From Paragordius varius (Eukaryota > Nematomorpha), in contig OZ176052.1 of assembly GCA_964247055.1 (NCBI GenBank), positions 10,540,001-10,604,000 of the forward strand: 64,000 nucleotides of DNA. The letters run 5' to 3'. Within the stretch, counting starts at the first letter, position 1. Each line of letters opens with the position of its first letter. The notes under the pieces are model-generated. The model was given only the letters and a program-made list of their open reading frames with translations, was not told the origin of the DNA and did no database searches. Below, piece after piece: positions 48,764 to 60,799 of the stretch. The position numbers and the translations under genes were made by a program.

Positions 48764-49435
48764 TAGGGTTGCTGACCAAGTCATGACCAGGTCAGTGAAT
48801 ATTTATTTTTTGACCATGGTCATTTTAAAAAACACCTGTTTTTTGAAAAATTGCTTGTAAATTTTTTTTGGGGGAGTAATAGGAATATTTTACTGTTTTT
48901 TAATATATTTTTTTAAAAAATATAAATATATGCTTATTCAACAATATAAAATTGTTAAACATGCATCGTTATAACATTAGCATTTAAGCATATCCAGTTA
49001 TTTCGAAAAACCTAACAATCTAGCACTTTAAAAAATATGCAATTATTCCATATATGTCAACCAATAAAATGAAAAAACATTTTATAATTGGATATTACAA
49101 TGATGAAAGAAAGTCTTAAACAAACTAGGTGAAATTTTATTTGAAATATCCAGTATTAAAAGCTATGTATTTGAAGATTCAGAAGGCCACAAACATGTGG
49201 TTGAAAACAAAATCTTGATTAAATTTGAGTGAAAATATAAAAAAATGTATAAAATAAACTTTTAAGAAAAAAATGACATTATTAGTGAAACGCAAGTGTG
49301 GTACGAACATTATATTGACAATCCAATATCGCATGATATATATTTAAGTAAAAAGGGTCATGACCGTAGCCATGACCATAATCTGACTGGGTCTGATCGG
49401 ACTTTTTTGAAAAAGCAGTCAAATGCACAACCCTA
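48764..49435. mobile_element. Non-autonomous hAT element (672 bp)
   Basis: Starts TAGGGTTG and ends CAACCCTA (exact inverted 8-mers). It is flanked by near-identical 8-bp duplications, GAAACAAC (48756-48763) and GATACAAC (49436-49443). Both subterminal regions are rich in GGTCATGACC-like palindromes. The 8-bp duplication and end sequence indicate the hAT superfamily. No transposase is encoded. Confidence 0.78.
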
Positions 49436-49443
49436 GATACAAC

Positions 49444-51178
49444 TAATCACATTTATGCGACATATTTTATAACTGCAATATCATAAAAAATATAGAGAAC
49501 ACCCAAAACTACAAATTCAAGTAATTAAGATAATTGCTTTTTAAAAATGTATATGAGGCTTCTATCTAATGAGTTTTTGCTTAAGAATTTTTACCCTAAA
49601 AATGATATTAAATTTTGATCACCAATAATTTGGGTTGTCATTTTATTATATAAACAATTTTAAAATATGATAGAAAACTAAATTAAAATTCTCAGAGTGA
49701 TTTTAGGGCAATACAAGTCAGCTAAAAAGAATATTCTACTTTTTCATAACAAAATAAATTGTTAAAGTTGAAATAAAAATTTTATATAACAAGATATAAC
49801 AATATAAAGATAATTAAATTTTTTATATTATTAAGGTACAATTTGTGAGCAATGTCATAAATTTTATTTTTGCATCATAAAGAAAATTTGCCGCGACCAG
49901 GGTTGTTCTTAGATCGTTGGTACCGACGACCATTAGATGTATGAAATTCCAAGTTTGTGGTTGCTATATTTTATTTACTTTGCCCGTGGAACAAAATTTT
50001 ACTTATCAAAATCTAATATAAATATTGAAATTCTCTAAATATTTAATTTTACCCTTTCTTTCATTAAAAGACATAGTTGAAAGTGTAACATATTATATTT
50101 ATATTTAATTTATATTCATAGCAATTATTTATTTTTAATAATTAAAAAGTATTTGCTTTTAGGTTTTTTAGCATAGGATTTTTTACAATTTTTTTCTAAT
50201 AATATAGGTAAGAATCTATTTTGGAGTATAGAATCCTTGATGACAAAAATCTGTAAATAGAGCCTGGCAGGTGGATTCAAAAGTGGAACTAGAGCCAGAT
50301 TATCAACATATTGCAACCGGTTTCTGGTCTAATCTCAATTCCTATTCAAGAAATTAAGTTTGAAACTAATTTAAAAAATGCTGTTTACGCTAAAGATTTC
50401 TAGCACATGCGAAAATGTCGGATAGAATTTAAAAAAATTAAAGATCCCTTCAGGAAGCGCAAAATCTTTAATTCGCCCTCTTTAAACTTTTACGCCCACC
50501 TATATACCTCTAAACTAGGGTATATATAATGCAATATAATATATTAATTATTATATCTTATGTAATACCAATTCTAATTTTACAAGATACATAATTGTAA
50601 ATATGATTCAGCATTATTAGCAGATTATTAGTTACACTTTACATCGGAAAAAATTATAGCTGAAATTTATATATTTTTGTTAAATATAAAACTAAAATTA
50701 AACACTAAAAATAATAATAAATTAGTCTCACTGGGGTATTATATGGCGCTATCATTGACAAATAAATTAATTGTCATCCAATTAAAAAGTCTTTAATTTA
50801 GGGCACTTGAGAAAATTGAATCAATATTTGTATATCTGAGCAAATAGTCTTTTTATAGGACATATATTTACTTAATGTGTTCTAAAAGCACTCAGAAATT
50901 AAAGCAATTAAACCTCTCTTAGGTTGTTCAGTATTTACACACCATCGAGAAATTGTAAGTTAAGGTAAAAATCGCCTTTCTCCAGAGCCCGAAAAGTTAT
51001 TAATAGCATGACATCGGAAGTTCTTTAACAATGTCTAATTAATTATTTGAGAGTTTTAAAATTGTTTAAATAGAAATAGTAATTCAAGATTATGCAATAT
51101 TTGCTTAAAAACTCTATAAAATAGGGAAAAATTATGTGGGTTATTAGATATTGTATATTTTTCTTAAAAACGTGAATT
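49444..51178. other. Gene-free AT-rich stretch
   Basis: No exon, inverted repeat or RNA gene supported. It presumably includes the promoter of the downstream protease gene. Confidence 0.45.
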
Positions 51179-52878
51179 ATGATAAATTTTTTACCACTTC
51201 TCGCTATTCTTTTCCCAAATATTCCTGGTATAATTTAAACAAAAATTTTTACCCATTTTTCTTGTTTTAAAGCTTTGAAATATAGTTTGTCTACATTCGT
51301 AATTAAGTTTTTTTAACAAACTATTTTTACAAATATTTTTTTATAATTATTTTCAGATCCGAACCCTCAATCTTATTTGGATGTTTGTGGAATGGCTTCG
51401 TCCCGGCTCTGGTTACAAAATTGTTCAGCTGTTGGGCAAAATATTTATAAAGGGAGATTTGTACCGATCATGCAATTCCCTTGGCAGGTTTTATACAAAA
51501 TCCAAACTCAATTATACATAAATTAAATAAGGCTTTTTTTTACATTTATAATTTAATTTGTGAAAATATTTATAGGTCATTCTAAGAACAAACAAGTTCC
51601 GATGTGGAGGAACTATAATTGGAGAACGATACGTTATGACTGCTGCCCATTGCATTCCAAAGGCTGATGATGATAAAATTAGGTACAAAAATATTTTAAT
51701 GCTTTGTGGTAATATCATACAACGGGTATAATGTAATTGGAAAACATAATTTAAATTATTTAAGGGTTTAGTAAGCAATTCTTTTATTATATAGATTATT
51801 TAAGAATTCTTGTAACTAAAACTATAATATGCTAATATCATACGAATGATTGAGTTTAAAAGTAAGTATAGTGTCTTAAAAAATTTGGTTTTAGTGTCTT
51901 TGCATTCCAATTTTTCCCAAGACCAAACTTTAAAATAGAGCTTTTAACTTGTCTATTGGAAAAAAGGGACACATTTTTTCTAACTCGCAAAATTATAATT
52001 AAACCGGTAACTTAATGGCCTCAACTCTCAAAAAGATTTCTAATTCCTTGTAAAAACCGTCTCTATATATACAAACGCTTAAACTATCGAACATGATATG
52101 TTAGAGTATATACTGGCTACAACCGCTTAGAAACAACTTCTAACCCTGCCACGCCGTATATCATAGGAAAACCTTTGCCACACGTTGACTATGATCCAAC
52201 CAATTTTGATAATGATATAGCTATTTTGCACTTAGAGAAGCCCATTTCCTTTTCACAAACAGTTCAGCCAATTTGTTTGCCTCTAAATACTTTTTTTGAG
52301 GGCAATGAGATACCTGAGATTCCCGACGGAAAGGACATGTATGCCACAGGATTTGGCAATAAAAGAGGTATTTTTTAAATATATTTGAATAGCGTCAATT
52401 CCCGCTTAAACCTACATATCAAAACAATATCACTATTTTTGTGTTACATTGCATCTATTATTTTCTTTATTTAGTTGCAGGAAGTGATAATTTACTTCAT
52501 GGAGCATGTTTACCCGTTTATAATTCACGAAAATGTGATATTTATACCAGTCCACCTCTAACCAACAATATGTTTTGCGCTGGATACCTCGGAGTATGCC
52601 TTCCACAAATAACTGAGGTTTGTATTATATCGTTAACTTGCTTTCTGATATCCCTCAGTATGTTCCAAACATGTTCCAATTTATTTTTTACAATTAAATA
52701 GGGAGATTCGGGTGGTCCATTGGCATTTAGGCATTCAGATCAATGGTTTTTACAAGGGGTTACGTCTTCTGCCTGTGATTCAAAATTCACTTATCCTTCA
52801 ACCTTTATGAATGTTACAGCATATCTCCCATGGATCCAAAAAACAATTACAGAAAATGAAATTACAAATCAGTCGTAG
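51179..52878 (+). CDS. Secreted chymotrypsin-fold (S1A) serine protease, triad intact
   Basis: Six exons: 51179-51227, 51357-51487, 51576-51682, 52105-52367, 52475-52617, 52702-52878, all GT/AG and in phase, giving 289 aa. Residues 1-16 form a signal peptide (MINFLPLLAILFPNIP). The catalytic triad is present: His85 in MTAAHC, Asp133 in FDNDIAIL, Ser234 in GDSGGPLAF. Other hallmarks are QFPWQVILR, FRCGGTIIGERYV, VQPICLP, MFCAGYL and LPWIQK. Two unusual points: the presumed activation boundary reads GQN-IYKG rather than R/K-IVGG, and the stretch before the catalytic serine reads CLPQITE. Gln228 therefore sits where Asp189 would be in trypsin, and Cys191 is missing. Trypsin-like cleavage thus cannot be assumed. 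Active hydrolase is likely; substrate unknown. Confidence 0.9.
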
Positions 52879-52917
52879 ATAACACATAATCACAATTATT
52901 AAAAGATATGTTTTTCA

Positions 52918-52923
52918 AAATAA
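52918..52923 (+). terminator. Polyadenylation signal of the S1A protease gene
   Basis: AATAAA 40 nt after the stop codon. Confidence 0.55.
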
Positions 52924-53224
52924 ATGTCAGCATATTTCTTTAATTACATATTTTACTTATACATATGGGTCAAATTTTGGGATCCAGTTAGATTTAATAG
53001 AATAAATTCATGATGATGGTCTTTTAGAATCTAGTAATATAAGGTTTAAACATATAAAATAAAACCAAGCTAAAGTTTTAAATGTTTATTCAGTAAATTT
53101 GTAAAATAATGAGTTCCTTATATGTATTGATAATTAAAATAAAAACATGATGATTATTGATATATACCGGTTTTTTGGTAATATAACCCGTAAATTTGGG
53201 AAATATACTAATTAATTAATTCAA

Positions 53225-54010
53225 AATATACATCGGCTTCTAACACTCTTCCATCTCCTGTATTTTTAATGCCGTGCCAAAAAACCGATTGAATTTTGCG
53301 GCAAATCATTCGTCTTTGACGTCTCAAAAATTATTGACTTGCAATGCGAGGGTGTACCACATTAATTTAAAGATGTATAAATTAGATGGTACTACCACAG
53401 AAGAATTTAGCGGATGTCAAAAATTTTCCCATCAAAGCGATATTGGCTGCTTTCACTGGTTTTTAAGTGCGAGATGAACCTTAGGCATGTAGTCAGCCAT
53501 GTCTTCAGGCCGATTCCGGTCGTTTTTTCTATTAATGCATGGTTTCATACGATACCATTGTGGCAGAAAAGTTATCTTTACCTAACCGATTTGGCCTTAG
53601 GTGTTGATGGGCAGGCTTACAAGTAAAAACCACGATATTTTCCGCTTTAGATTTACAACAAAGCTTCCTCTCATCACCCGTTTTAATTGGGTCAAAAAAT
53701 TCCTTTCGTGACCTTGAATCATGATTTTAAAGTCATTATGTGATTTTGATTGGACGTTTATTCAAATTATGTTAAACCCATTTATCGAGTTTATTTTCTT
53801 ATTGTTCATAAACATTTACTGATTGTTTTATTGCTATTTGTATTAATTATACTTGCCGTTGAGTTTGAGTTGCATCATCCAATAAATATTGAAAATCGTC
53901 TTTTTATGTGGCTTATTAGAGAATCCTTTTTCTTTTTCAATTTAAAATATTTAATGAAACCATATTTTAATCGTTACAGCATGTTTACCATAAGTTTTTA
54001 CCAGAAACCA
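53225..54010 (-). mobile_element. Decayed mariner-like transposon, copy e
   Basis: The minus strand at 53225-53310 reads a mutated mariner C terminus (FAAKFNRFFGTALKIQEMEEC). Shared modules include 'tccgctttag' and 'cataaacatttactgattgt'. The family relationship was recognised through copies a-d. Confidence 0.62.
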
Positions 54011-54700
54011 CTTTAAACAGCATTTTGTTCCGATGAAATAAGAAATAATGCTTGCCCGAATGGTTCTTTTAGGCACTAAATTCAATTACGGTTGGAAAAA
54101 AATCTAAAGGGCTTGGTGTATTTATCGTTTAATGTTGGATGAACAAATCGTTGATGCATTAAATCTATATGATGATTAGTTCTGCAGAAGTCTTTAGTTA
54201 AACCGAAATGACATTTGACTTCAACTAGTATAGCTGTTTTGTGGCCCCAATAAAGGTCCATAAGAGGTGATATTTGCTGCATAGAAAGCTTGGAGCAAGA
54301 TTTATTCTTCTTATTTTACTACCCGCTTTTTACTTTCTTCATATGTTAGGCATATGTTTTATTAATATTTTATAGAATAAAGTATTTACCCTTCATAAAA
54401 AAAATTTATTAACAACTTGCTCATATTTACCATTTTCTGATATGGAGCAGCCACAAAAGCAGATCTTCAAAGATCGAAAAAAGTAGAACGAAACTAAGGT
54501 GATTCCTGGATGATTGTAACCCGAACCGGCTAGGTTTCTTTAATTAAAAATAAAGCGGTGGCTCCTAAAACTTTCGAATCCGAACTGGGGATTCCTGAAA
54601 AAGTGCAAAACTGGGTTGGCTCTTTTATCTAACGATTCCAAATCCGGTTCATTAGGCACCGGTTTCATTTTGGTTCCTGACCTTTAATCAAATTTTCGAA
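54011..54700. other. Unassigned sequence with a short minus-strand open frame
   Basis: A 66-codon minus-strand frame (54282-54082) begins MQQISPLMDLYWGHKTAILV. A related nucleotide stretch seems to recur near 63300-63420 ('catgatgattagt' next to an 'ataaagatcac' block). It may be a fragment of an unidentified repeat. Confidence 0.3.
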
Positions 54701-57250
54701 AACTGAAAATTTGAGGTGGTAAAAATGTTCAGCATCCTCGAATTATATAGCAAAGGTGGTATTATACCATTTTCATCATGCGTCAAAATAGTATTAGTTC
54801 ATATCAAAATTTAGCCTATCGTTTAATATTTTATGGCGCAATCTCGGCATTTTTGCGTTTATTATAAGAGAGAATAGCCCATTTTAGAAGAGCTAAAACA
54901 TATGAGATTTTTTGAGCCCACATCTAAAGATAAAAAAATATTATTTTGCTGTTTATATCTTGTTTATGATATATTTTAGTCATATTTTTGGAATACATTT
55001 AGCTTTAACCGAAAATTTTTTTAATAATGTTTGCAAATTGTGAGATTATCTGATGTAAAGCCCATACCACAATATTATAAAAACTTTCTAAAATACTCAT
55101 AAGAACCAAAACCTAAAGCACCATTATAATCCTAATACATTCGCCTATCAATATATATGAATATATTTTATCAGGTTATTTTTTTGGAACTGTGTTAGTT
55201 AAAAAAAAACTTATAATTTTTACATTTCTTAGGCTTCTATAGTCCTAATTCGAATATTGAAAAATTGCTTTTAAATTATAAGTAAACAACACTTAATTTA
55301 CATTTTTGTCATAGTATACATTTATTTACGGCTTGTTTTGGCGATTGTTAAAAAAAATGAAAAAATGGCGGAAAAAAATTTGATATGTTTTTACAATTAA
55401 ACATTTATTATAAAAAATATCTGTGCGCACCTGATCCAAAATCAGGGGGTATAAAAAAATAACCTGATAAATTATATATATTCTAATAGGAAATATACCA
55501 TGATTATCATGTTTTGGGCTTTGGCCCTTATAAATAATTCAAAGCTATTACACTCTTATGTAATCTCCCAATTCGGGCACGTTTGTTTAAATAAAAATTA
55601 GCTAGCGAAAGAATTTATCTTCCCTAAAAATATCATAAATATATCTTAAACACCTATTAAAAGCAAAACAATATTGAAAATTTATTGTCGGCTTCGAAAG
55701 TCCCAACTTTTTTCGCTCTTTTAAAATAGTCTAGTCTTAAAAAAACGAAAAATACCAGGATTTTGGATTAAATATTTAAATTTTGACATCAAAAAATATT
55801 TAAGAAATGCATAATCTTTAAAAAATAATTTTTAGAAAAACTTTTGTGGAAGTGTACTAATATTTATAAATGAAGGAAATAGTAAAAAACCTTTTTAGAT
55901 GATATAAACACACTTCTCTATAAATTGATGATGGTGGACATTTTTATAGCTTTTAAATTAAAATTAAGAGCATGTTTACTTTTAAATTTGGTGAATTTTA
56001 AAAAACACAATATTCAAAATTATGAGATGGGCATCCTTAAAATATAATAAAAAAGTGTTTTTATAACATCTTAAAGCCTTTTTTACCGGTTCCATCATGT
56101 CTCAAACTAATATGAATACGCCTCAACAAAATTTTGCTACAAACTAAATTTTTGAAAAAAGTATGCATTTTTTAATTTTTTACCTGTGAAAATTTATTCT
56201 AATCCCGCAATTCTGGCCTTTTCGCGGGCTTACAGTGCCCCATTTTAGAAGGGCGAAAATATTTAAGACTTTGGGGGATAAGATCTAATAATAATTTTTT
56301 AAAAAAAAATATTGTTTTCTTTTAAAAATAGTTCATAATATATTTTAAAAAACGTCCATTTCGCCATTTTCTGATATAAACACTACCAGAAAAGTGCAAA
56401 TAACTTTTTTATATTACTCGTTAGATTCCAAAACCAAAAGCACCATGATCCTGCATTTTCCTACCAGAATATATATTTTTTAATAGGTTATTTTTGTCGA
56501 CACAGTGTGCTTCTAAAAGGCTAACTAGAATATTTTTATAATTTGACCCAATGCTAATAATATTATTCAAGTTTTAATTACCCTAAGGAACGACCCGTTT
56601 TACGATTTCTCAGGTGACCGATACGAACGGACTATCAAATAATTTATTAAAATAAACACGTTATGCATTTTTGACAAAAAATTTTTGAGATGCTAATATA
56701 GCATATATCAATTCATATAGTGAACAGCATTTTACGCATTTAACGAACCAAGGCCATTTAAGATTAGTCTGAAATACAGATTTTCGGACTCATATCTAAA
56801 ATTAAAATTTTATAGATATTATTTTTCTTTTTATATACTGCTTATAATATAGCGATATTATTTGTAATAAAAAGCTTAACTTGCCTATAGTAAGTAATAA
56901 ATAGCATTCTTATATCACTCGTAAGGCCCAAACCAAAGACAGAATTAAAATCCTGATACATTTATTAAAATATATATTTCCATGATTTACATCCGCCAAT
57001 TTTCTCCACGATGTTTAGTTAATAATATATTTTTATATATTTTGGAGTGAAAGAATTTGGCTTTAATCAGAGTTTTATTAGCAAATTAGGCAAATTCTCC
57101 CATTTTCTGATAAAGCAAATTACCCATAAAAATATTTTTTTATTTTAAAGGCTCGCCTGAAGCATTATGATAATCCTGTTAATTTCTCTGAAAATAGTTA
57201 CATATTATCAGGATATTTTTTATATTCTTGATATGCATATTTATGTAAAT
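54700..57250. repeat. Cluster of tandem/degenerate R2 repeat units
   Basis: The same modules recur several times in order: a 'catcatgcgtcaaaatagta' type block, 'cccattttagaagagctaaa', 'tattattttgctgtttatat', 'ccattttctgatataa', 'actcgtaaggcccaaaccaa' and 'aaagcaccatgatcctg'. Copies of the last block lie near 55115, 56435, 56920 and 57165. No coding capacity or terminal repeats found. Confidence 0.6.
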
Positions 57251-57427
57251 ATCACCTGGCTTACTCTCGATGTAATTTTAAATTTTAAATTTTACCAATA
57301 ATTTTCGCTGCTGGCCTGCGATTCTCCCACGCTACTTCTTTACTTGATATTTAATTTTTATAAAATTAAGTAATTAAACATTTAATTGGCCATGATGATA
57401 TAATTATCTTACAATCTTAATAAAAAC

Positions 57428-60362
57428 ATGATTTCAAGCATCTTACATCATTCTTATGTTAATATTCCGAATATAGAAAAAGATTATATAAACCTTAAAC
57501 CTTGTAATTCTACATATGGGTCAAAAGTAAATTTATCCTATGCAAGTTCTACACGGTAAATAACCATTAACCTAATAATCTATTTTAGCTTTACAATCAA
57601 AACATTTTTTTAAAATAATCTTGCTCTTATTATTTATGACGTTGTTAAAATTATAATTTTTAACATTTTTTGTATGTGAGTCAGTCGTTGAATTCTTAGA
57701 AAAACAATATACACAATAAGTATATTTTGAAATATTTTTACCAATCTACAATTAGACAAATGGTAGAAAAACCACAAAATAATTTGACAACAAATATTAC
57801 ACAATCCTCCAAAAATGAAGGTATATTTTAGATATATTTATTAACAAAATTAAAATATTTGATTTTTCGCATTGAATAATTTGACCTTAACCTTTTTTGC
57901 ATGACATGTATTGTTTTATTTAACAAATTATGAAAATATCTTTAAAGATTAAATATTTGAATTACATATTATAAATATGTAATCAATTTTATTATATTTA
58001 AAATTTATGTGCCCTGAATCTACGGAAGTGATAACTTAAAATCATCAATAATAATATTTAAAACCACACTCTTAACGCTTGATTAAACGTAACTTAATGC
58101 CTATATTTATATTTAATATCAATTAATTAATTGATACCATATTATCAATATTTCGATAACAATTTTTTTTGCTAATATATTCAATCATTTAAATATTTTT
58201 TTAAAAGGTGGTAATTACAATAAAAACATGAAATTAAAACCAAATGACGATGTGCAAGCACGGATTTTGGATAATCGGAAAAGAGATATTAAAGTAAGGT
58301 TTTTTTTAATAAATATACATCAACATATATTAACTTAATATGGTAATTTAAATTTTTTATTGAATTGATTATGTCAATCGTCGATTTCTATAAAATAATT
58401 AATAAACGAAAATCAAAACGAAAGTAAAGAATAAACTTAAACTGAACTTGAAATAGATGAAAATATTTAGTGATATGTTACAGACCCCCTTGTTCGATAG
58501 TAATTGTCGACAGCATTCAAAACTTTTTAACTTAAGTGTTTTTATATCATCATCAATATATATTCAACATTATTTTTTTGGTTTAATTGTGAAAAATACG
58601 AAATTAAATTAATATTAAAAATTAAATGGAAAATATAGTATATACTTAGGTATTTAACCTATATCAAGAGATGTATTTCGGGGGACACCCATTTTATTTG
58701 ATATTTGAATTATTGTTATAAACAGTATAAATATATTGGTTTTACTAATGTTAATCATATTTAACACTATTTAAGCACTGCCAGTACCATAAATCTTAAC
58801 TTTATTGGCGCAAAAATCATTATTTTTTTAGATAAAGCTTCATAAAAATGAGTTTTTAAGTTTTCCATTTGATAAAAAAATATGCTTATATACCATATAT
58901 TTAATAGACGACTTACGATCCCAACACAAACGTTTGCCATGAGAAATCCAACTCTTTTGTCTCTACAAGTTCCGGCGTTGAAACAGGTGGGGGAAGTGAG
59001 GATTCTGAATATTCTTATCATTACTGGAAGCCTGGGCAAACATCTAAATTACTCGGTCAAAATTTGGGTAATGATATTGATCTGTCAAACTTTAAAGTGA
59101 AATCTAGCGATAGCTTAAATGATAAGGCATTAAATAAATTAAATGCCAATAAAAACAATATAGGAGGCGGTACCTTACAATATTTGGATGTTATACCAAT
59201 CGCTAATAAAAGCGAATATATCAATTTACCATCAAATGGTGACTCTGTAAGTTTTGCTTATGATGATCTTTCAAGAAAGACGCCCAAAATTAATGGTCGT
59301 CTTGATCAAACAATACCTTTAAGCCCTGGCTCATCAACCCTTGATAAAAACTTAATTGACAATTATATTAAGTCACAAAATTTATCGCAAGTTGTTTCAC
59401 AAAAGAAATTAAAGACACCACATACCAACGTTGGGAAAGGTAAAAATACCAATAGGTATTCTATAATGAATGGTACACAGCAGGAGATGGTAACTGAACT
59501 TGTAAAAGACTCCAAATTTTATAGTACTAAAATATCAACAAATCATAAAAGGGATAATTATAAGAATAAAGGATTTTATGATAATGTTCAACCGACTATC
59601 TTAATCAAATCCACATCCTTCCCAAACTCACCGATTAGAGGAAGGGAACAGAAGAATTGCAATAACAAACAAAAAAATGTTTTAATTCTTGATTTCCACG
59701 GTTGGGTCAAACGGGTACTCAAAAAAAGTTTTTCTGCCCAAAAAATCCCCGGTGAAAATGACCGATTCAGAGAGCCAAATAATGTTAAAGGTTATTTTTG
59801 TATATATAAGCTTTTCAATAATTTATGGAAGATGGTTTATTATTTTATACGTCTTAATTTTGACATAGATTTTCTATATTTTGTTAATTTTAATTGTATT
59901 TTTACTATAGCTGGACAAAATCACTATGTAACTGGGCATCAAAGCAAAAAATGTCCAAAACAGTCTTGTACATACTCTCAGAATCTTAATACATCTCTCA
60001 TGTCAGAAAATAGCGAAAATGGTATAAAGGGTCCCAAATCTAGAATACGGCTTGTGAAATCCAACAATAAATTATGTTTGGCAACTCGGGTACGTAGACT
60101 GTCTTTAAGTTCAATTATTCCATTCGCCAAAAATAGTTTTGCTGAAAATTCCAATATTAATAATACATATGACAGACGAAATATAAAAAATGATATAACT
60201 GCAGATAATGCAGTGGGTGAAAAAAATAAACACAATGTGTTTTCGGTTCATTCAAAAGTACCATCTGAGCTCATATACCGTATAATGGGTCGATTCTCAT
60301 ACCACGAAATAGATATGGCTAAAACGGAAGCGCTTAGGATATTATCTCAACATAATTTGTAA
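57428..60362 (+). CDS. Unknown five-exon gene encoding a basic, Asn/Ser/Lys-rich protein
   Basis: Exons 57428-57555, 57756-57820, 58208-58293, 58908-59790 and 59911-60362 have GT/AG borders and consistent phase, giving 537 aa from an ATG (MISSILHHSYVNIPNIEKDY) to TAA. The protein is rich in N, S and K with many potential phosphorylation motifs, no signal peptide and no transmembrane segment. Two islands look ordered: LILDFHGWVKRVLKKSF before the last intron, and a C-terminal KVPSELIYRIMGRFSYHEID. I do not recognise a family. The last intron (59791-59910) is 120 nt, a multiple of three, without a stop. Retention would insert 40 mostly hydrophobic residues, so an alternative isoform is formally possible, though the translated insert looks intronic. 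Confidence 0.72.
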
Positions 60363-60702
60363 AATCTATCAAACTTTTTTTTTGAAAAAAAGATCCACAT
60401 TTTGTCCTCAAATGGTGTTGGAAACAAAATTGACTATTTGTTCATTATAACTCGTTGTATTATAATTTCATATGTTCATAGGCAATACATCACATATTTA
60501 ATCATATTTTTATACCCAAACCAATTCGTTATTGATTCTAATGATGCAATACAATATTATTTTATTATCATTATCAATATTTATTTATACTATTTAGATA
60601 TGTATGAGTATTTTTTAGATATATTAGCAATAAATTATTCAAGTTATTATTTGGTATATAAAAACACATTTATGAACATATGAATATATATTACCCCTTA
60701 GG

Positions 60703-60708
60703 AATAAA
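60703..60708 (+). terminator. Possible polyadenylation signal of the unknown gene
   Basis: AATAAA about 340 nt after the stop; distance makes this tentative. Confidence 0.3.
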
Positions 60709-60799
60709 ATGTGTCGAAAATAGTAATTATTTTTATATGTAATATGGAATTCAATCGTGTATGGCACAACATTTTATTTTGAGCTGAGGTCTATGATGC

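Noticed and set aside
47771-52878. A single fused Kunitz-protease gene
   Set aside because: The Kunitz exon ends in a stop with its own AATAAA, has no usable internal donor, and the protease has its own signal-peptide exon at 51179.
59791-59910. Coding continuation between the last two exons of the unknown gene
   Set aside because: The segment has GT/AG borders and a translation typical of AT-rich introns; treated as an intron, with retention noted as possible.
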